Assembly: GCA_002350705.1 (NCBI GenBank)
Contig: DEFH01000010.1
Span: 1-26,608 of the forward strand
Direction: 5' to 3'
DNA from: Ruminococcaceae bacterium UBA2857
GTDB lineage: Bacteria > Bacillota > Clostridia > Oscillospirales > Acutalibacteraceae
Length of the DNA: 26,608 nucleotides
In this document: positions 7,808 to 16,905 of the stretch, in pieces
Numbering within the stretch: the first letter of the stretch is position 1
Layout: every line of letters begins with the position of its first letter
Made by a program: the position numbers and the translations under genes
The notes under the pieces: generated by a model
Told to the model about the DNA's origin: nothing
The model's database searches: none
The model's input: only the letters and a program-made list of their open reading frames with translations

Positions 7808-8953
7808 TTATTTTTTAGTCACACCGTCACCGTAAATAGTTGTCCAATCGTTTTTCATTGATATGGCAGTGTAGCCGTTTCCTTCACAGGTTTTACGCAT
7901 TTTATCGGCTTTTTCAACATTGCCGTTTTCACGCTCCGTATCATCACAGCACAGCATATATGCCGCACTCTTATACTTGTTATTATTTATTGTAAAGTTT
8001 GCCATAGCTGCATCTCCGCTGCTGTTGCCGAAACACAAAACAGGCTGTAAGCCGATTTCCTGTTCGATAACACTTACTTTATTCATTTTCAGGTTCTTGA
8101 TCAAAAACTCTCCGCCTGTTATCACTTCATCATCTTTACTGAAAGTATATTCCAGACCGTCCTTATCACCCTGACCGCTTGCCACTAAATTTTCATCCGA
8201 ACCTATCATCTGACTGAGCGGAATATTGATAACTCCCTCTGCCAAGCCCCTTGTGATTAGTCTGTCCGTACCGCTGACGATATAAACGGTAAAGTCATTT
8301 GCCTGCAAATAATCAATTACTTCAAGCATTGGCTTATAGAATGCCTGACCGTTTGTCATATTGCTATAGCTTTCCATTGGCTGATCTCTGTAAGCCTTGA
8401 CATAAGCATCAAATTCTTCGATTGTCATTCCCTTGAATGCAGTTGCTACGGCTGTGCCATGTTTCACATCAAGTCCGCTCGGATATTCACCCGTTTCAAA
8501 ATAAGTCTTGATAATTTCGGCTGTTTCCTTTTCTTCATCACTTGCTTTGTCCTTGTAATCGGCATCTTCAACGACACGATGATACAGCAGTTTGTGGTCG
8601 AAATAGCCGGGATCGGTTTCACAACAAAGTGTGCCGTCCATATCAAATACAGCGATACGATTTTCTACAGGGATAAAGTCTGCACTGCTCTCATCGGTAA
8701 TGGTTTTCATATAAGCCGTCAATTCGGATTTAAGAGGTGCATTCTCTGTCCAGAGCGAAAGAACATCTGTTTCTTTTGCCTGTGATGTTTCGGATACCAT
8801 ACTCGCCGTCACAGATGTATCTCCGGCAGGCAGAGCAGGGTGACTGTTGTTTGCGGTAATTGCCCATGTACAGCTTACCGAAACCAATGCTACAGCAAGA
8901 ACTGCCGATGATATTTTCCACATCAATGAAGAATCTTTCTTTTTGTTTTCCAT
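7808..8953 (-). CDS. Exported or membrane-anchored HAD-superfamily phosphatase
   Basis: 381 residues from ATG 8953, with GAAAGGTGATTTTAT upstream. A charged start (MENKKKDSSLMWK) and a hydrophobic helix at about 12-33 give a signal anchor or signal peptide; SVSC does not fit a lipobox well. Catalytic motifs are complete: FDMDGTL (Asp104, Asp106), VSGTDR, NLKMNK and FGNSSGDAAM. It is a paralogue of the lipoprotein HAD at 5092-6258 and the source-type for the fragment at 6276-6464. It is the first gene after promoter P2, leading the set HAD, VanY, HAD, histidine kinase. The substrate is unknown; an outer-face phosphomonoesterase role is inferred. Confidence 0.87.
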   Translation of the reverse strand: MENKKKDSSLMWKISSAVLAVALVSVSCTWAITANNSHPALPAGDTSVTASMVSETSQAKETDVLSLWTENAPLKSELTAYMKTITDESSADFIPVENRIAVFDMDGTLCCETDPGYFDHKLLYHRVVEDADYKDKASDEEKETAEIIKTYFETGEYPSGLDVKHGTAVATAFKGMTIEEFDAYVKAYRDQPMESYSNMTNGQAFYKPMLEVIDYLQANDFTVYIVSGTDRLITRGLAEGVINIPLSQMIGSDENLVASGQGDKDGLEYTFSKDDEVITGGEFLIKNLKMNKVSVIEQEIGLQPVLCFGNSSGDAAMANFTINNNKYKSAAYMLCCDDTERENGNVEKADKMRKTCEGNGYTAISMKNDWTTIYGDGVTKK

Positions 8954-9000
8954 ATAAAATCACCTTTCAAATAATAAATACAGAGCCAATCCGCCCTACG

Positions 9001-9114
9001 TTTATTCTAACACTCCCCGTCCAACTTATGTCCAACAAACGCACATCAAAACAGCGTCAAAAATAAAATTTCTACTTTTTCAATAACAAAATATTATTTA
9101 GTTTGTGCAGTTTG
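9001..9114. repeat. Promoter cassette P2, left copy (about 114 bp)
   Basis: This segment matches 26148-26260 with one small gap. The best-conserved parts are the promoter core at 9001-9036 and CATCAAAACAGCGTCAAAAA around 9044-9063. Its far end overlaps the last codons of the PPTase gene, so the repeated unit is a gene end plus the following promoter. Confidence 0.8.
9004..9036 (-). promoter_or_regulatory. P2 promoter with 11-bp-period direct repeat, left copy
   Basis: On the minus strand, GTTGGAC (9030-9036) and GTTGGAC (9019-9025) repeat with an 11-bp period. They are followed after 9 nt by the extended -10 TGTTAGAAT (hexamer at 9004-9009). There is no good separate -35. This layout is the one used at PhoB/OmpR-type activated promoters, where the direct repeat replaces the -35. 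The transcript would start near 8997, about 44 nt before the HAD gene. Confidence 0.6.
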
Positions 9115-9786
9115 ATATTTTTTAGACATCTGCAAGTCATTATCTTCATTTTTTCTTTCAAAACAGCCATTCATTATCTCATCGGCAGAAATTTTTTTAA
9201 TATGCAGCTTTCCTGTATCAACAGTTGATGAGACCGCTATTGATTTATTTTCAAAGATTCCGTAATTGAAATAATAGGTCATTCCGTTGACACAAACATG
9301 ATTTGTTTCAGGATATACTTCGGGGAGTGTAACCGATGAATACAGTCCTGTGCCTGCTGCTTTCAGAACACTTTCTTTTATGCTCCATAAAATGTGAAAA
9401 CGTGTGACAGGATCGGTGTTTACCCATTGAAGCTCCTGCTTTGTAAAAATATGCTCTGCAAGATACAAATTATCTCCATTGATTTTTTCTATGTCAATGC
9501 CTGTTTCATGCCCGCCGAATGCAAGTGCCGCACAGTTTCCCGAATGAGATACATTGAAAAAGATACCGTTTTTTGCATACGGCTTTCCACATTCCGAAAT
9601 GTATATTTCACTTTCATTTACTCGTGCAATCAATGATATAAGCAGTCCCGCACCTATGCACATCAGCCTGTCATCAGCTTTCAAATATCTTTCCGCCTTT
9701 TTCATGCGTTCGGGAAAAAGGCGGTGACAAAAAGTTTCGGGGATAAGCTGCGTTTCACTGTTTTCCAAAATATAAATATCCATCAT
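9094..9786 (-). CDS. Sfp-type 4'-phosphopantetheinyl transferase
   Basis: 230 residues, typical of the Sfp/Gsp group. GKPYAKNGIFFNVSHSG (67-83), GIDIEKI (Asp98, Glu100; Mg and CoA binding) and WSIKESVLKAAGTGL (134-148) are the three hallmark motifs. It transfers phosphopantetheine from CoA to the serine of carrier domains and would activate the two T domains of the NRPS next door. The NRPS stop and this start read TAA-A-ATG-ATG, one base apart with no clear ribosome site, so translation is probably coupled. NRPS followed by its own PPTase mirrors the staphylococcal ausA-ausB pair. Confidence 0.95.
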   Translation of the reverse strand: MMDIYILENSETQLIPETFCHRLFPERMKKAERYLKADDRLMCIGAGLLISLIARVNESEIYISECGKPYAKNGIFFNVSHSGNCAALAFGGHETGIDIEKINGDNLYLAEHIFTKQELQWVNTDPVTRFHILWSIKESVLKAAGTGLYSSVTLPEVYPETNHVCVNGMTYYFNYGIFENKSIAVSSTVDTGKLHIKKISADEIMNGCFERKNEDNDLQMSKKYQTAQTK

Positions 9787-9787
9787 T

Positions 9788-12700
9788 TTATCTTGTCAGG
9801 TTGTCCGTCTGGAAAAACAAGAACCCTTTCAATGCATTGATGAAACTGCCGACATATTTATCTGTGCTTGCATTCCAGAAAAAACCGTTTCTTGCCAGTA
9901 TCTGTGTCGTATAATGCGAACTAAACGGGAGAGCGGTTATTTTTTTGCCGTGGGCCGTGTTCATGTAGGCAGTCATACTTGAAAGGATAGCCGCTTTATC
10001 GGGATCTTTTTGAGCCTCGTTAAGTGCGTGTGCAAACTCCTCATACTCCACTAATTTGATACTCATGCCGTTTTGATTCATCTGACGGATAATATCTCCC
10101 AGCGGAAGAGTATGATTATTGACGGCATTGAACACACAGCATTCTTTTGGGGTACGTGAGAGTTTAAGAAATGCTTCGCAGGAAGTGTCGATAGGTCCCA
10201 TGCAGACCTGATTTTCAAGCATACTGTACGGAAAACAGCCCAAAATGCAGTAGGAACGCAGTCTGCCCATGAAATTGTTTGTAAGGAAATTGATCTGGAA
10301 TTCACCATCGGATTCCCTTGCGGCAAGAGTGCCTACACGGATTATTTTAGCATCAAGTCCGTCATTTGCTGCCGCTTCCAACACCATTCTCTCACCCATC
10401 AGCTTTGATGAAGTATATTTATTGTCAAGCGTCTGACCGTAATAGAGTGTCTGTTCATCAAGTGAAGTTTTGCTTAATTTGTTCCTATCGTCGGTTGTGC
10501 CCGAAACCGATACGGTCGAAAAATGTATCAGCCTTGCACCGATTTTTTTACACAGCTTTACACAGTTGACTGCACCGCCCACATTGATATCCTCGATATC
10601 CGTACCGCTTGAAAAATGCTTTACATTTGCCGCACAGTTGAAAACCGTATTGATTGGAAGTTTTTCAAACTGCTCAAAGAATTTGTAATCCGTTACATCA
10701 CCGTCAAAAACTTCCACACGTTTTTCAATCTGTTCTTCAAATTTCTCACCGAAATAATAGAACATCATATTGAAAAGTCTTTCTTTTGCGGTCTTGTAGC
10801 GTCCCTTTCGTACCATGCAGTAGGCTGTTCCTGTTTCTTCCGTCAGATACTGTGCAAGCAGATGGGCACCCATATAACCTGTTGCACCTGTCAGCATGAT
10901 ATTTCCGATATTTCTTTTTTCTCCTTTGAGGAATGACTCTACCGTATTTTTGGAAAGCATCTCATTTATCTTGGTATAGTCGTAATCATCAAAGTCAAAC
11001 AGCTTGCCTGTTTCAGCCGTTACATCACCTTTGCCGAAAAGTTCCGCCAATGCTCGGGGAGTAGAATATTTGAAAATATCTCCGTAGGTGATCGGATAGC
11101 CGTGTTCGGAAGCGTCAAGCACGACAGAGGTGACAATCAGAGAGGTTCCCCCTATCTCAAAGAAATTGTCCGTTGCACCTACACGGTCAAGTTTTAAGGT
11201 CTTTCGGAATGACTCGCAGAAAAATTCCTCTGTTTCATTGATAGGGGCAACATACTCGCCCAACGTAACGGAAACAGGTTCGGGCAGCATTTTGATATCA
11301 GTCTTTCCGTTTGCTGTCATGGGCATTTCATTCATCTGCAAATATGCCGTAGGCACCATATAATGTGTCAGGTGCTTTTTCAATTCATCACGCAGTTTTT
11401 CTATGTCTATATTTTCATCAGCCGTGAAATACGCACAAAGATTATCCTGACCGTTTATTTTGCGGATAACAACGGCAGATTTTTTGATATGCGGCTGTGT
11501 CTCTATCAAGCCCTCTATTTCACCGAGTTCTATACGCAGTCCACGCAGTTTCACCTGATTGTCAAGCCTGCCGAATATCATGACATTTCCGTTTTTGTCC
11601 CACTTGGAATAGTCGCCCGAACGGTACATTCTTTCACCGTGAAAATCCACAAACTTTTCAGCCGTCATCTGTTCAAGATTTTTATATCCTTTTGCAGTAC
11701 CGGCACCGCCTATATACAATTCGCCTGTCACTCCATAGGGGACAATATCCCCGAATTTATCCACGATCAATTCTTTATAATTCAGCAAAGGTCTGCCAAC
11801 GGATATATATTTCGCATTGTTTATTTCAGCCGCATTGCATGAAACGGTTATTTCCGTAGGTCCGTAAGTATTGATGATACGGGCATTTGGTGCAGCGGCT
11901 TTTATCCTGTCACGCAGCGAAAGCGGATAGCCCTCTCCTCCCGACATGATAACTTTGCAATCTGCAAGAGCCTTTCCGAAAGGTTCATAGTCCATATACT
12001 GACTTAAACGAGAAGGGGTTGCATTGATACAGTCAACTTTATATTCATTCATGAGTTTTGCAAGTTCTCTGGGGTCGTTCATTTGAGAGTCACCTGCAAA
12101 TACAAGCGTTTTTCCGTTGCAGAGAGTGACAGTGTGTTCCTTGAAAGACATATCAAAAGATATTGTTGTAACGGACAGATACACATTCACTTCATTTTTG
12201 ACTGCATAAACGTGACGGTTGGCAGGGTGCGGATTCAGATAATTGCAGATGCCCCTGTGTGTCAACATAACTCCCTTTGGCTTTCCTGTAGAGCCTGATG
12301 TGTATATCATATAGGAAAGTGCATTGTCATTTATTTCGATATCGGGATTGTTTGTATTTTCGCCCGTGGTTATTTCTGAAACATCTATCGCTTTTTCGGC
12401 AGAATAATCCGAAAGTTTGTCGCTTGTCGTGATGATATAGGAGGCTTCGGAATCAGTGATGATGTGGTTGATCCTGTCGGCAGGATATTGCGGATCACAT
12501 GGTATGAATGCCGCACCTGCCTTATTCACACCGAACATACACGCAAAGAAACTTGATTTTCTCGGCAGAAGAATGGCAACACTGTCACCCGTTTGAATTC
12601 CCTTTTCAATAAGATTGTTGGCAACGATATTTGCCTGTGCGTTCAGTTCACGGTATGTCAAAGTGACATCTTCGGCTATCAGTGCCGTTTTATCGGGAAT

Positions 12701-15700
12701 TTCACTTGCCTGACGTTCCAGAAGCTGATGTAATAAACATGGTTTTATTTCCGTCAGACACTCAACAGAAAATCTGTCCAATACTTTTTTCTGCTCATCG
12801 GGCATGGAAATGGCATTTTTTACCGTATTTGCACCGTTTTCAATCAAATTGAGAGTGTGCAGTATCTGTGAGAGGAAGTTTTCGGCAACTTTATCTTCAA
12901 ACAGCTCATCGGAGTATTGCAGAGTGATTTTCAGGTCATCTTCCCCACGTCTCATAACGATACCGAAATCACGGCTCATTTTCTGCAAGGGTGAATACAA
13001 CGATACACGCAGTCCGTTATTTTCAATGACAGTCGGCTTGTGCAGATAATTGACACTTACATCAAAAATCGGATTGCGGCTTTCATCACGCTGTTTGACA
13101 AATTCCGCCACTATATCTTCAAACGGAAGAGATGCACCGTAAGTCGCATTTCTCACGGCACTGCTGACATTGGAAATATATTCGGAAAGGGATGCGTTTC
13201 TCGGAACACGGATACGCACGGGAGCGGTATTGACAAACATTCCGATAACGTTTTGAGCACCTGACGGACGCATATTGGCAGGAATGCCCAGTACAACATC
13301 TTCCGAAACAGTGTATTTTGCCAATGCCATAGAAACGGCTGAAAAAATCAGTTCAAATTCCGTGACACCGTAATTTCTTGCAGTTCTGCCAATATTTGCC
13401 AGCTTATCTTTGTCAAGTTCGCATACGATTTCTTTATTGGAAAGGGGGTGAACTTTCGGACGCTTGTTTTTAATCGGCATTTCATTGACAGGCACACCGT
13501 CCTTGAATAACTCCCTGTAAAATTTCAAACCGTTTTCGATATCAACAGGGCGGTTATACAAGTCGGAAAGGTCTGTATCTGTCTCGGGTGCATTGCCCTG
13601 AATGGCGTTCATGAGTTCGCTGATAAACGTACCTGCCGAACCCCCGTCAAAGGCGATATGATGAATGGCAAGATGTAAAGCCGTACTTCCGTCATCTAAT
13701 TGATATAAAGTCGGACGAACAGGGATTTCATCATGGAGCTTGAAAGGCTCTGCATAGTTATCTGCAATATGTTTCACTTCTTCAAATGAAACGGCAGATT
13801 TTTCTTCTATTGCAGGCAGTTCCTTTGTGAGTATTCTTACGGGAATACCGTTTTCTTCACCATACATTGAGTGAAAAGCCTCATGCACGGCAAAGACCTG
13901 TTTCAATGCAGATTTTACCGTTTCAAAGTTAGTGCCCTGAAAATTTACCGCTAAATTCAGATTATATACAACAGAGTTTTCATTCAGCTTTTGTTCAATA
14001 TACATACCTCTTTCGGAGGGTGTCAGAGGATAGAACAGAGGCTTTTCTTTTTTGTCGGAATTGGTTTTCATAGCGGCTTTCTTCATCAGAATTTTCTCAA
14101 TGCCACGGGGCGTTTTGCCCTTGAAAATGTCCGCTATGGAAACAAAATACAATTCACATTCCCTTGCGGTCATGGCAGATTTGATGGAATCTCCGCCCAG
14201 TGCAAAGAAATCGTCATCAATGCCGACACGCTCCACTCCAAGCACTTTTTCAAATGCGGCACAAAGTGCTTTCTGCAAGTCTGTTTCGGGTGCGGCATAT
14301 TCATTTTTGAATTTGCCTGCTTCCACTTCCGGCAGGGCAGCCCTGTCCAGCTTGCCGTTTGCGTTGACGGGCAGTTTACCGAGTTTTACAAAAAATGACG
14401 GTATCATATAAGACGGCAGTTTTTGGGCAATAGCCGTGCGGATTTCATCGACTTCAACAGGCTCTTTTTCAACGTAGTATGCAACGAGATAAACCTGTCC
14501 GTAACGGTTTTTGAAGTCCTTGACGACTGCATCAAAAATACCGTCCGTATTCTTGATGATTGTTTCGATTTCACCCGGTTCCACACGCTGACCGTTTATC
14601 TTGACCATCCAGTCTTTACGGTTGAGATAAATATAATTGCCGTTTTTGTCTTGTTTGCCTATGTCGCCTGTACGGAGAAGTTTCGGAAAACCGTCCTTTT
14701 CATAAAACGGGTTGTCAATGAATGTTTTGGCGGTCTGTTCGGGCAAATTCAGATAGCCGTCTGCAAAATATCCCGCAAGGCAAATCTCGCCTTCATCGGC
14801 AGGATTGTTATTTTCATCAAGAATATATACTTTCACATTGCCGATGGGCTTTCCGATAGGTGTATTGTCATATTTTTTGTCTATACCGAACATCATGACC
14901 GCACCTGCGGATTCCGTCTGACCGTAGGCGACCTGAATCTGATAATCATCGCTGTATGTATTTGAAACTCTTTCACTGCCTGTTGAAACAACTTTCAGTG
15001 AATTGCCTTTCGGACGGAAAACTTTCAGCATTTTCGGGCTGATAAAGCAGCGGTTTATCTGATTTTTTTCGATATAATCCGCAAGAAGCTCGGGATCTCT
15101 CATAAATTCATATGGAATGAGATAAGCGGTGTTCGCATAGCAGAGGGGGGCGAAAACTCCCTGAACAGAAGCAACGAATGTAAAAGGTGCACCGAGTGCC
15201 GCACGGAATCCGACAGGCGTATCGGCATATTCCATATATCTGAATACAGAGTCGGTGATACTTCTGAAAGAGTGCAGGACACCTTTCGGTTTACCCGTCG
15301 AACCCGATGTATATATCAGAATGGCAGGTGCGGAAAGGTCTGTTTCGATTTCGTCTGTAAGTGGAGTTTCTTCCTCTATATGACGCAGAAAACGCTCATC
15401 AATGATCACTTTTGCCTTGCAGTCACTTTGGATATAGCTGATTCTTTCGGGCGGATATGTCGGTGACAACGGAGCAAAGCCTGCCCCTGCAAGCCATACA
15501 CCGTACATTGCCGCAATATAATCTTTATTTCGTGGGAGCATTATCATGACAAAATCCTTCGGCTTTACACCCAGACGTATCAATTTTGCGGCAATTTTTT
15601 TGGCACGTTCCCCGAACTGACTGTATGTATACCGATTATTTTCCCCCTGATCAACTATTGCAAGGGTATCGGGATAATTTTGTATCGTTTCTTTCAATTT

Positions 15701-15727
15701 CTTTACAATAGAATTCATCGTCATCAT
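9788..15727 (-). CDS. Two-module nonribosomal peptide synthetase, A-T-C-A-T-R
   Basis: 1979 residues (numbered from the first ATG). A1 about 5-470 (TSGSTGKPKG 140-149, RTGD 352-355, NGK 457-459); T1 Ser514 in LGGDS; C about 565-975 with HHIAFDG 689-695; A2 about 985-1485 (TSGSTG 1143-1148, YGPTE 1288-1292); T2 Ser1529 in IGGTS; terminal thioester reductase about 1600-1979 (GATGYMG 1614-1620, YTSSK 1771-1775). No thioesterase or epimerase. The reductase should release a C-terminal aldehyde using NAD(P)H. By hand alignment A1 has Val185 where Asp235 (GrsA numbering) should be, so a non-alpha-amino starter is possible; A2 keeps the Asp (1192) and has Lys1196 at position 239, as in some Glu-activating domains. 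The domain order equals AusA. CDS start: the first ATG overlaps the previous stop (ATGA); the in-frame ATG at 15718 has better spacing from AAGGA. Confidence 0.96.
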   Translation of the reverse strand: MMTMNSIVKKLKETIQNYPDTLAIVDQGENNRYTYSQFGERAKKIAAKLIRLGVKPKDFVMIMLPRNKDYIAAMYGVWLAGAGFAPLSPTYPPERISYIQSDCKAKVIIDERFLRHIEEETPLTDEIETDLSAPAILIYTSGSTGKPKGVLHSFRSITDSVFRYMEYADTPVGFRAALGAPFTFVASVQGVFAPLCYANTAYLIPYEFMRDPELLADYIEKNQINRCFISPKMLKVFRPKGNSLKVVSTGSERVSNTYSDDYQIQVAYGQTESAGAVMMFGIDKKYDNTPIGKPIGNVKVYILDENNNPADEGEICLAGYFADGYLNLPEQTAKTFIDNPFYEKDGFPKLLRTGDIGKQDKNGNYIYLNRKDWMVKINGQRVEPGEIETIIKNTDGIFDAVVKDFKNRYGQVYLVAYYVEKEPVEVDEIRTAIAQKLPSYMIPSFFVKLGKLPVNANGKLDRAALPEVEAGKFKNEYAAPETDLQKALCAAFEKVLGVERVGIDDDFFALGGDSIKSAMTARECELYFVSIADIFKGKTPRGIEKILMKKAAMKTNSDKKEKPLFYPLTPSERGMYIEQKLNENSVVYNLNLAVNFQGTNFETVKSALKQVFAVHEAFHSMYGEENGIPVRILTKELPAIEEKSAVSFEEVKHIADNYAEPFKLHDEIPVRPTLYQLDDGSTALHLAIHHIAFDGGSAGTFISELMNAIQGNAPETDTDLSDLYNRPVDIENGLKFYRELFKDGVPVNEMPIKNKRPKVHPLSNKEIVCELDKDKLANIGRTARNYGVTEFELIFSAVSMALAKYTVSEDVVLGIPANMRPSGAQNVIGMFVNTAPVRIRVPRNASLSEYISNVSSAVRNATYGASLPFEDIVAEFVKQRDESRNPIFDVSVNYLHKPTVIENNGLRVSLYSPLQKMSRDFGIVMRRGEDDLKITLQYSDELFEDKVAENFLSQILHTLNLIENGANTVKNAISMPDEQKKVLDRFSVECLTEIKPCLLHQLLERQASEIPDKTALIAEDVTLTYRELNAQANIVANNLIEKGIQTGDSVAILLPRKSSFFACMFGVNKAGAAFIPCDPQYPADRINHIITDSEASYIITTSDKLSDYSAEKAIDVSEITTGENTNNPDIEINDNALSYMIYTSGSTGKPKGVMLTHRGICNYLNPHPANRHVYAVKNEVNVYLSVTTISFDMSFKEHTVTLCNGKTLVFAGDSQMNDPRELAKLMNEYKVDCINATPSRLSQYMDYEPFGKALADCKVIMSGGEGYPLSLRDRIKAAAPNARIINTYGPTEITVSCNAAEINNAKYISVGRPLLNYKELIVDKFGDIVPYGVTGELYIGGAGTAKGYKNLEQMTAEKFVDFHGERMYRSGDYSKWDKNGNVMIFGRLDNQVKLRGLRIELGEIEGLIETQPHIKKSAVVIRKINGQDNLCAYFTADENIDIEKLRDELKKHLTHYMVPTAYLQMNEMPMTANGKTDIKMLPEPVSVTLGEYVAPINETEEFFCESFRKTLKLDRVGATDNFFEIGGTSLIVTSVVLDASEHGYPITYGDIFKYSTPRALAELFGKGDVTAETGKLFDFDDYDYTKINEMLSKNTVESFLKGEKRNIGNIMLTGATGYMGAHLLAQYLTEETGTAYCMVRKGRYKTAKERLFNMMFYYFGEKFEEQIEKRVEVFDGDVTDYKFFEQFEKLPINTVFNCAANVKHFSSGTDIEDINVGGAVNCVKLCKKIGARLIHFSTVSVSGTTDDRNKLSKTSLDEQTLYYGQTLDNKYTSSKLMGERMVLEAAANDGLDAKIIRVGTLAARESDGEFQINFLTNNFMGRLRSYCILGCFPYSMLENQVCMGPIDTSCEAFLKLSRTPKECCVFNAVNNHTLPLGDIIRQMNQNGMSIKLVEYEEFAHALNEAQKDPDKAAILSSMTAYMNTAHGKKITALPFSSHYTTQILARNGFFWNASTDKYVGSFINALKGFLFFQTDNLTR

Positions 15728-16902
15728 TCCTTATCATTGATTGCCTGTGTAATGAAATTCAGAGCAATTTCATTGAATTCGTCATTGGCAAGCATCATTT
15801 GTATTGCCGAAAGCTGTGTTTTTGTGAATTTGGAAATCAAATAAGTTTCCTGTTCTTTTTGGGAGAGGTCTGCAAGTGCTTTGTCATCTTCGGGATTGAT
15901 ACCCCTGAAAACACGCATCAGTCTTGTAAACCACATATTTCGGCAGTAATCCGAAAATTCCTTTTGAAAAATATATTCCGCTTCCCTATCGCCATTTATC
16001 AGCCTGTCATGCAGACGGCTTCGCTCTTCAAAAGTCGAAAAATCCTGTTCTTCATCATACTCACAGCCTGTTTCCGTGCGGCGTACAAGATGTTTTTGGA
16101 TATCAAAACCGTTTTCACCGAACACAACTTCCAGCAATATTCCGCTCGCAGTAAATTCGGAAATGTTTTTGCTGAGATTGAAACAGAAATTCCCCTGACC
16201 GTAAAGCAGATAGGAATTTTTATAGTATTCTTCACAGCCTGTTGCATGGGTATGCTGTGAGATGATAATATCGACCCCATTGTCTGCCATGCAGTGAAAA
16301 CGCCGTCTTATGGATGGTGTGTTGTAATGCGTCATTTCCGCACCGCCGTGATACAGTACAACAAGATAATCGCAGTTTTCTTTCAGTTCGGCAAGTTCAC
16401 GGCATACTCTGTATTCGTCATAGCCGTTTGCACCTGCTTTATTTTTATCGGGGGTATTGAATGCAAACAATTCCGTGACGGTATAGAGCGTGATTTTTTT
16501 GCCTTTTATATCAAGCGTGATGTGGGATTTGATATCATCAATGCTGTCCCCCGTGCCGAAAAAGTCAATATGATATTTTCGGAGTGCATTACGCATTTCA
16601 TCATGTCCGACAGAGCCGAAATCCAGTGTATGTGTATTGGCAAGAGTTGCCGCTTTTATACCGAGAGCCGAAAGAGCGTTAAGAGTATCGGTGGGAGCTT
16701 TTACGTTGGGACCGACTTTTTCAACAGGGATTCCCGTATCCGTCAGACAACCCTCCAGATTGCATACGCTGTAATCTGCCGACTCAAAAAGCTCACAGAC
16801 TTTTTTACCGAAAATTTCCTCTGTCCTGCCCTCTTGGAAAAGACTGATATTATTGGCAACGGGGAAAGTATCGCCTGCAAACAGAATTTTCAATTCACTC
16901 AT
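15724..16902 (-). CDS. CapA-like metallophosphatase-fold protein
   Basis: 392 residues with no signal peptide or membrane helix seen. PGA_cap/CapA family motifs: FAGDTFP (8-14), NLEGCLTD (48-55), ANTHTLDFG (88-96, where the family usually has NNH), LYHGGAE, and ISQHTHATG as the late metal-binding motif. CapA proteins are linked to poly-gamma-glutamate capsule and are built on a calcineurin-like metallophosphoesterase fold; their chemistry is poorly known. Residues about 290-392 are a charged helical tail. The ribosome site AGAGGATG lies in the end of the previous gene, whose stop is 3 nt away, and this gene's TGA overlaps the NRPS start. Tight coupling to the NRPS argues for a role in making or modifying the same product. 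Confidence 0.88.
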   Translation of the reverse strand: MSELKILFAGDTFPVANNISLFQEGRTEEIFGKKVCELFESADYSVCNLEGCLTDTGIPVEKVGPNVKAPTDTLNALSALGIKAATLANTHTLDFGSVGHDEMRNALRKYHIDFFGTGDSIDDIKSHITLDIKGKKITLYTVTELFAFNTPDKNKAGANGYDEYRVCRELAELKENCDYLVVLYHGGAEMTHYNTPSIRRRFHCMADNGVDIIISQHTHATGCEEYYKNSYLLYGQGNFCFNLSKNISEFTASGILLEVVFGENGFDIQKHLVRRTETGCEYDEEQDFSTFEERSRLHDRLINGDREAEYIFQKEFSDYCRNMWFTRLMRVFRGINPEDDKALADLSQKEQETYLISKFTKTQLSAIQMMLANDEFNEIALNFITQAINDKE

Positions 16903-16905
16903 AAA

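Noticed and set aside
9788..15727. Ketoreductase or methyltransferase insert in A1, or an epimerase or thioesterase domain
   Set aside because: A1 is of normal length with contiguous core motifs, and release is by a reductase. No extra domain fits between the identified boundaries.
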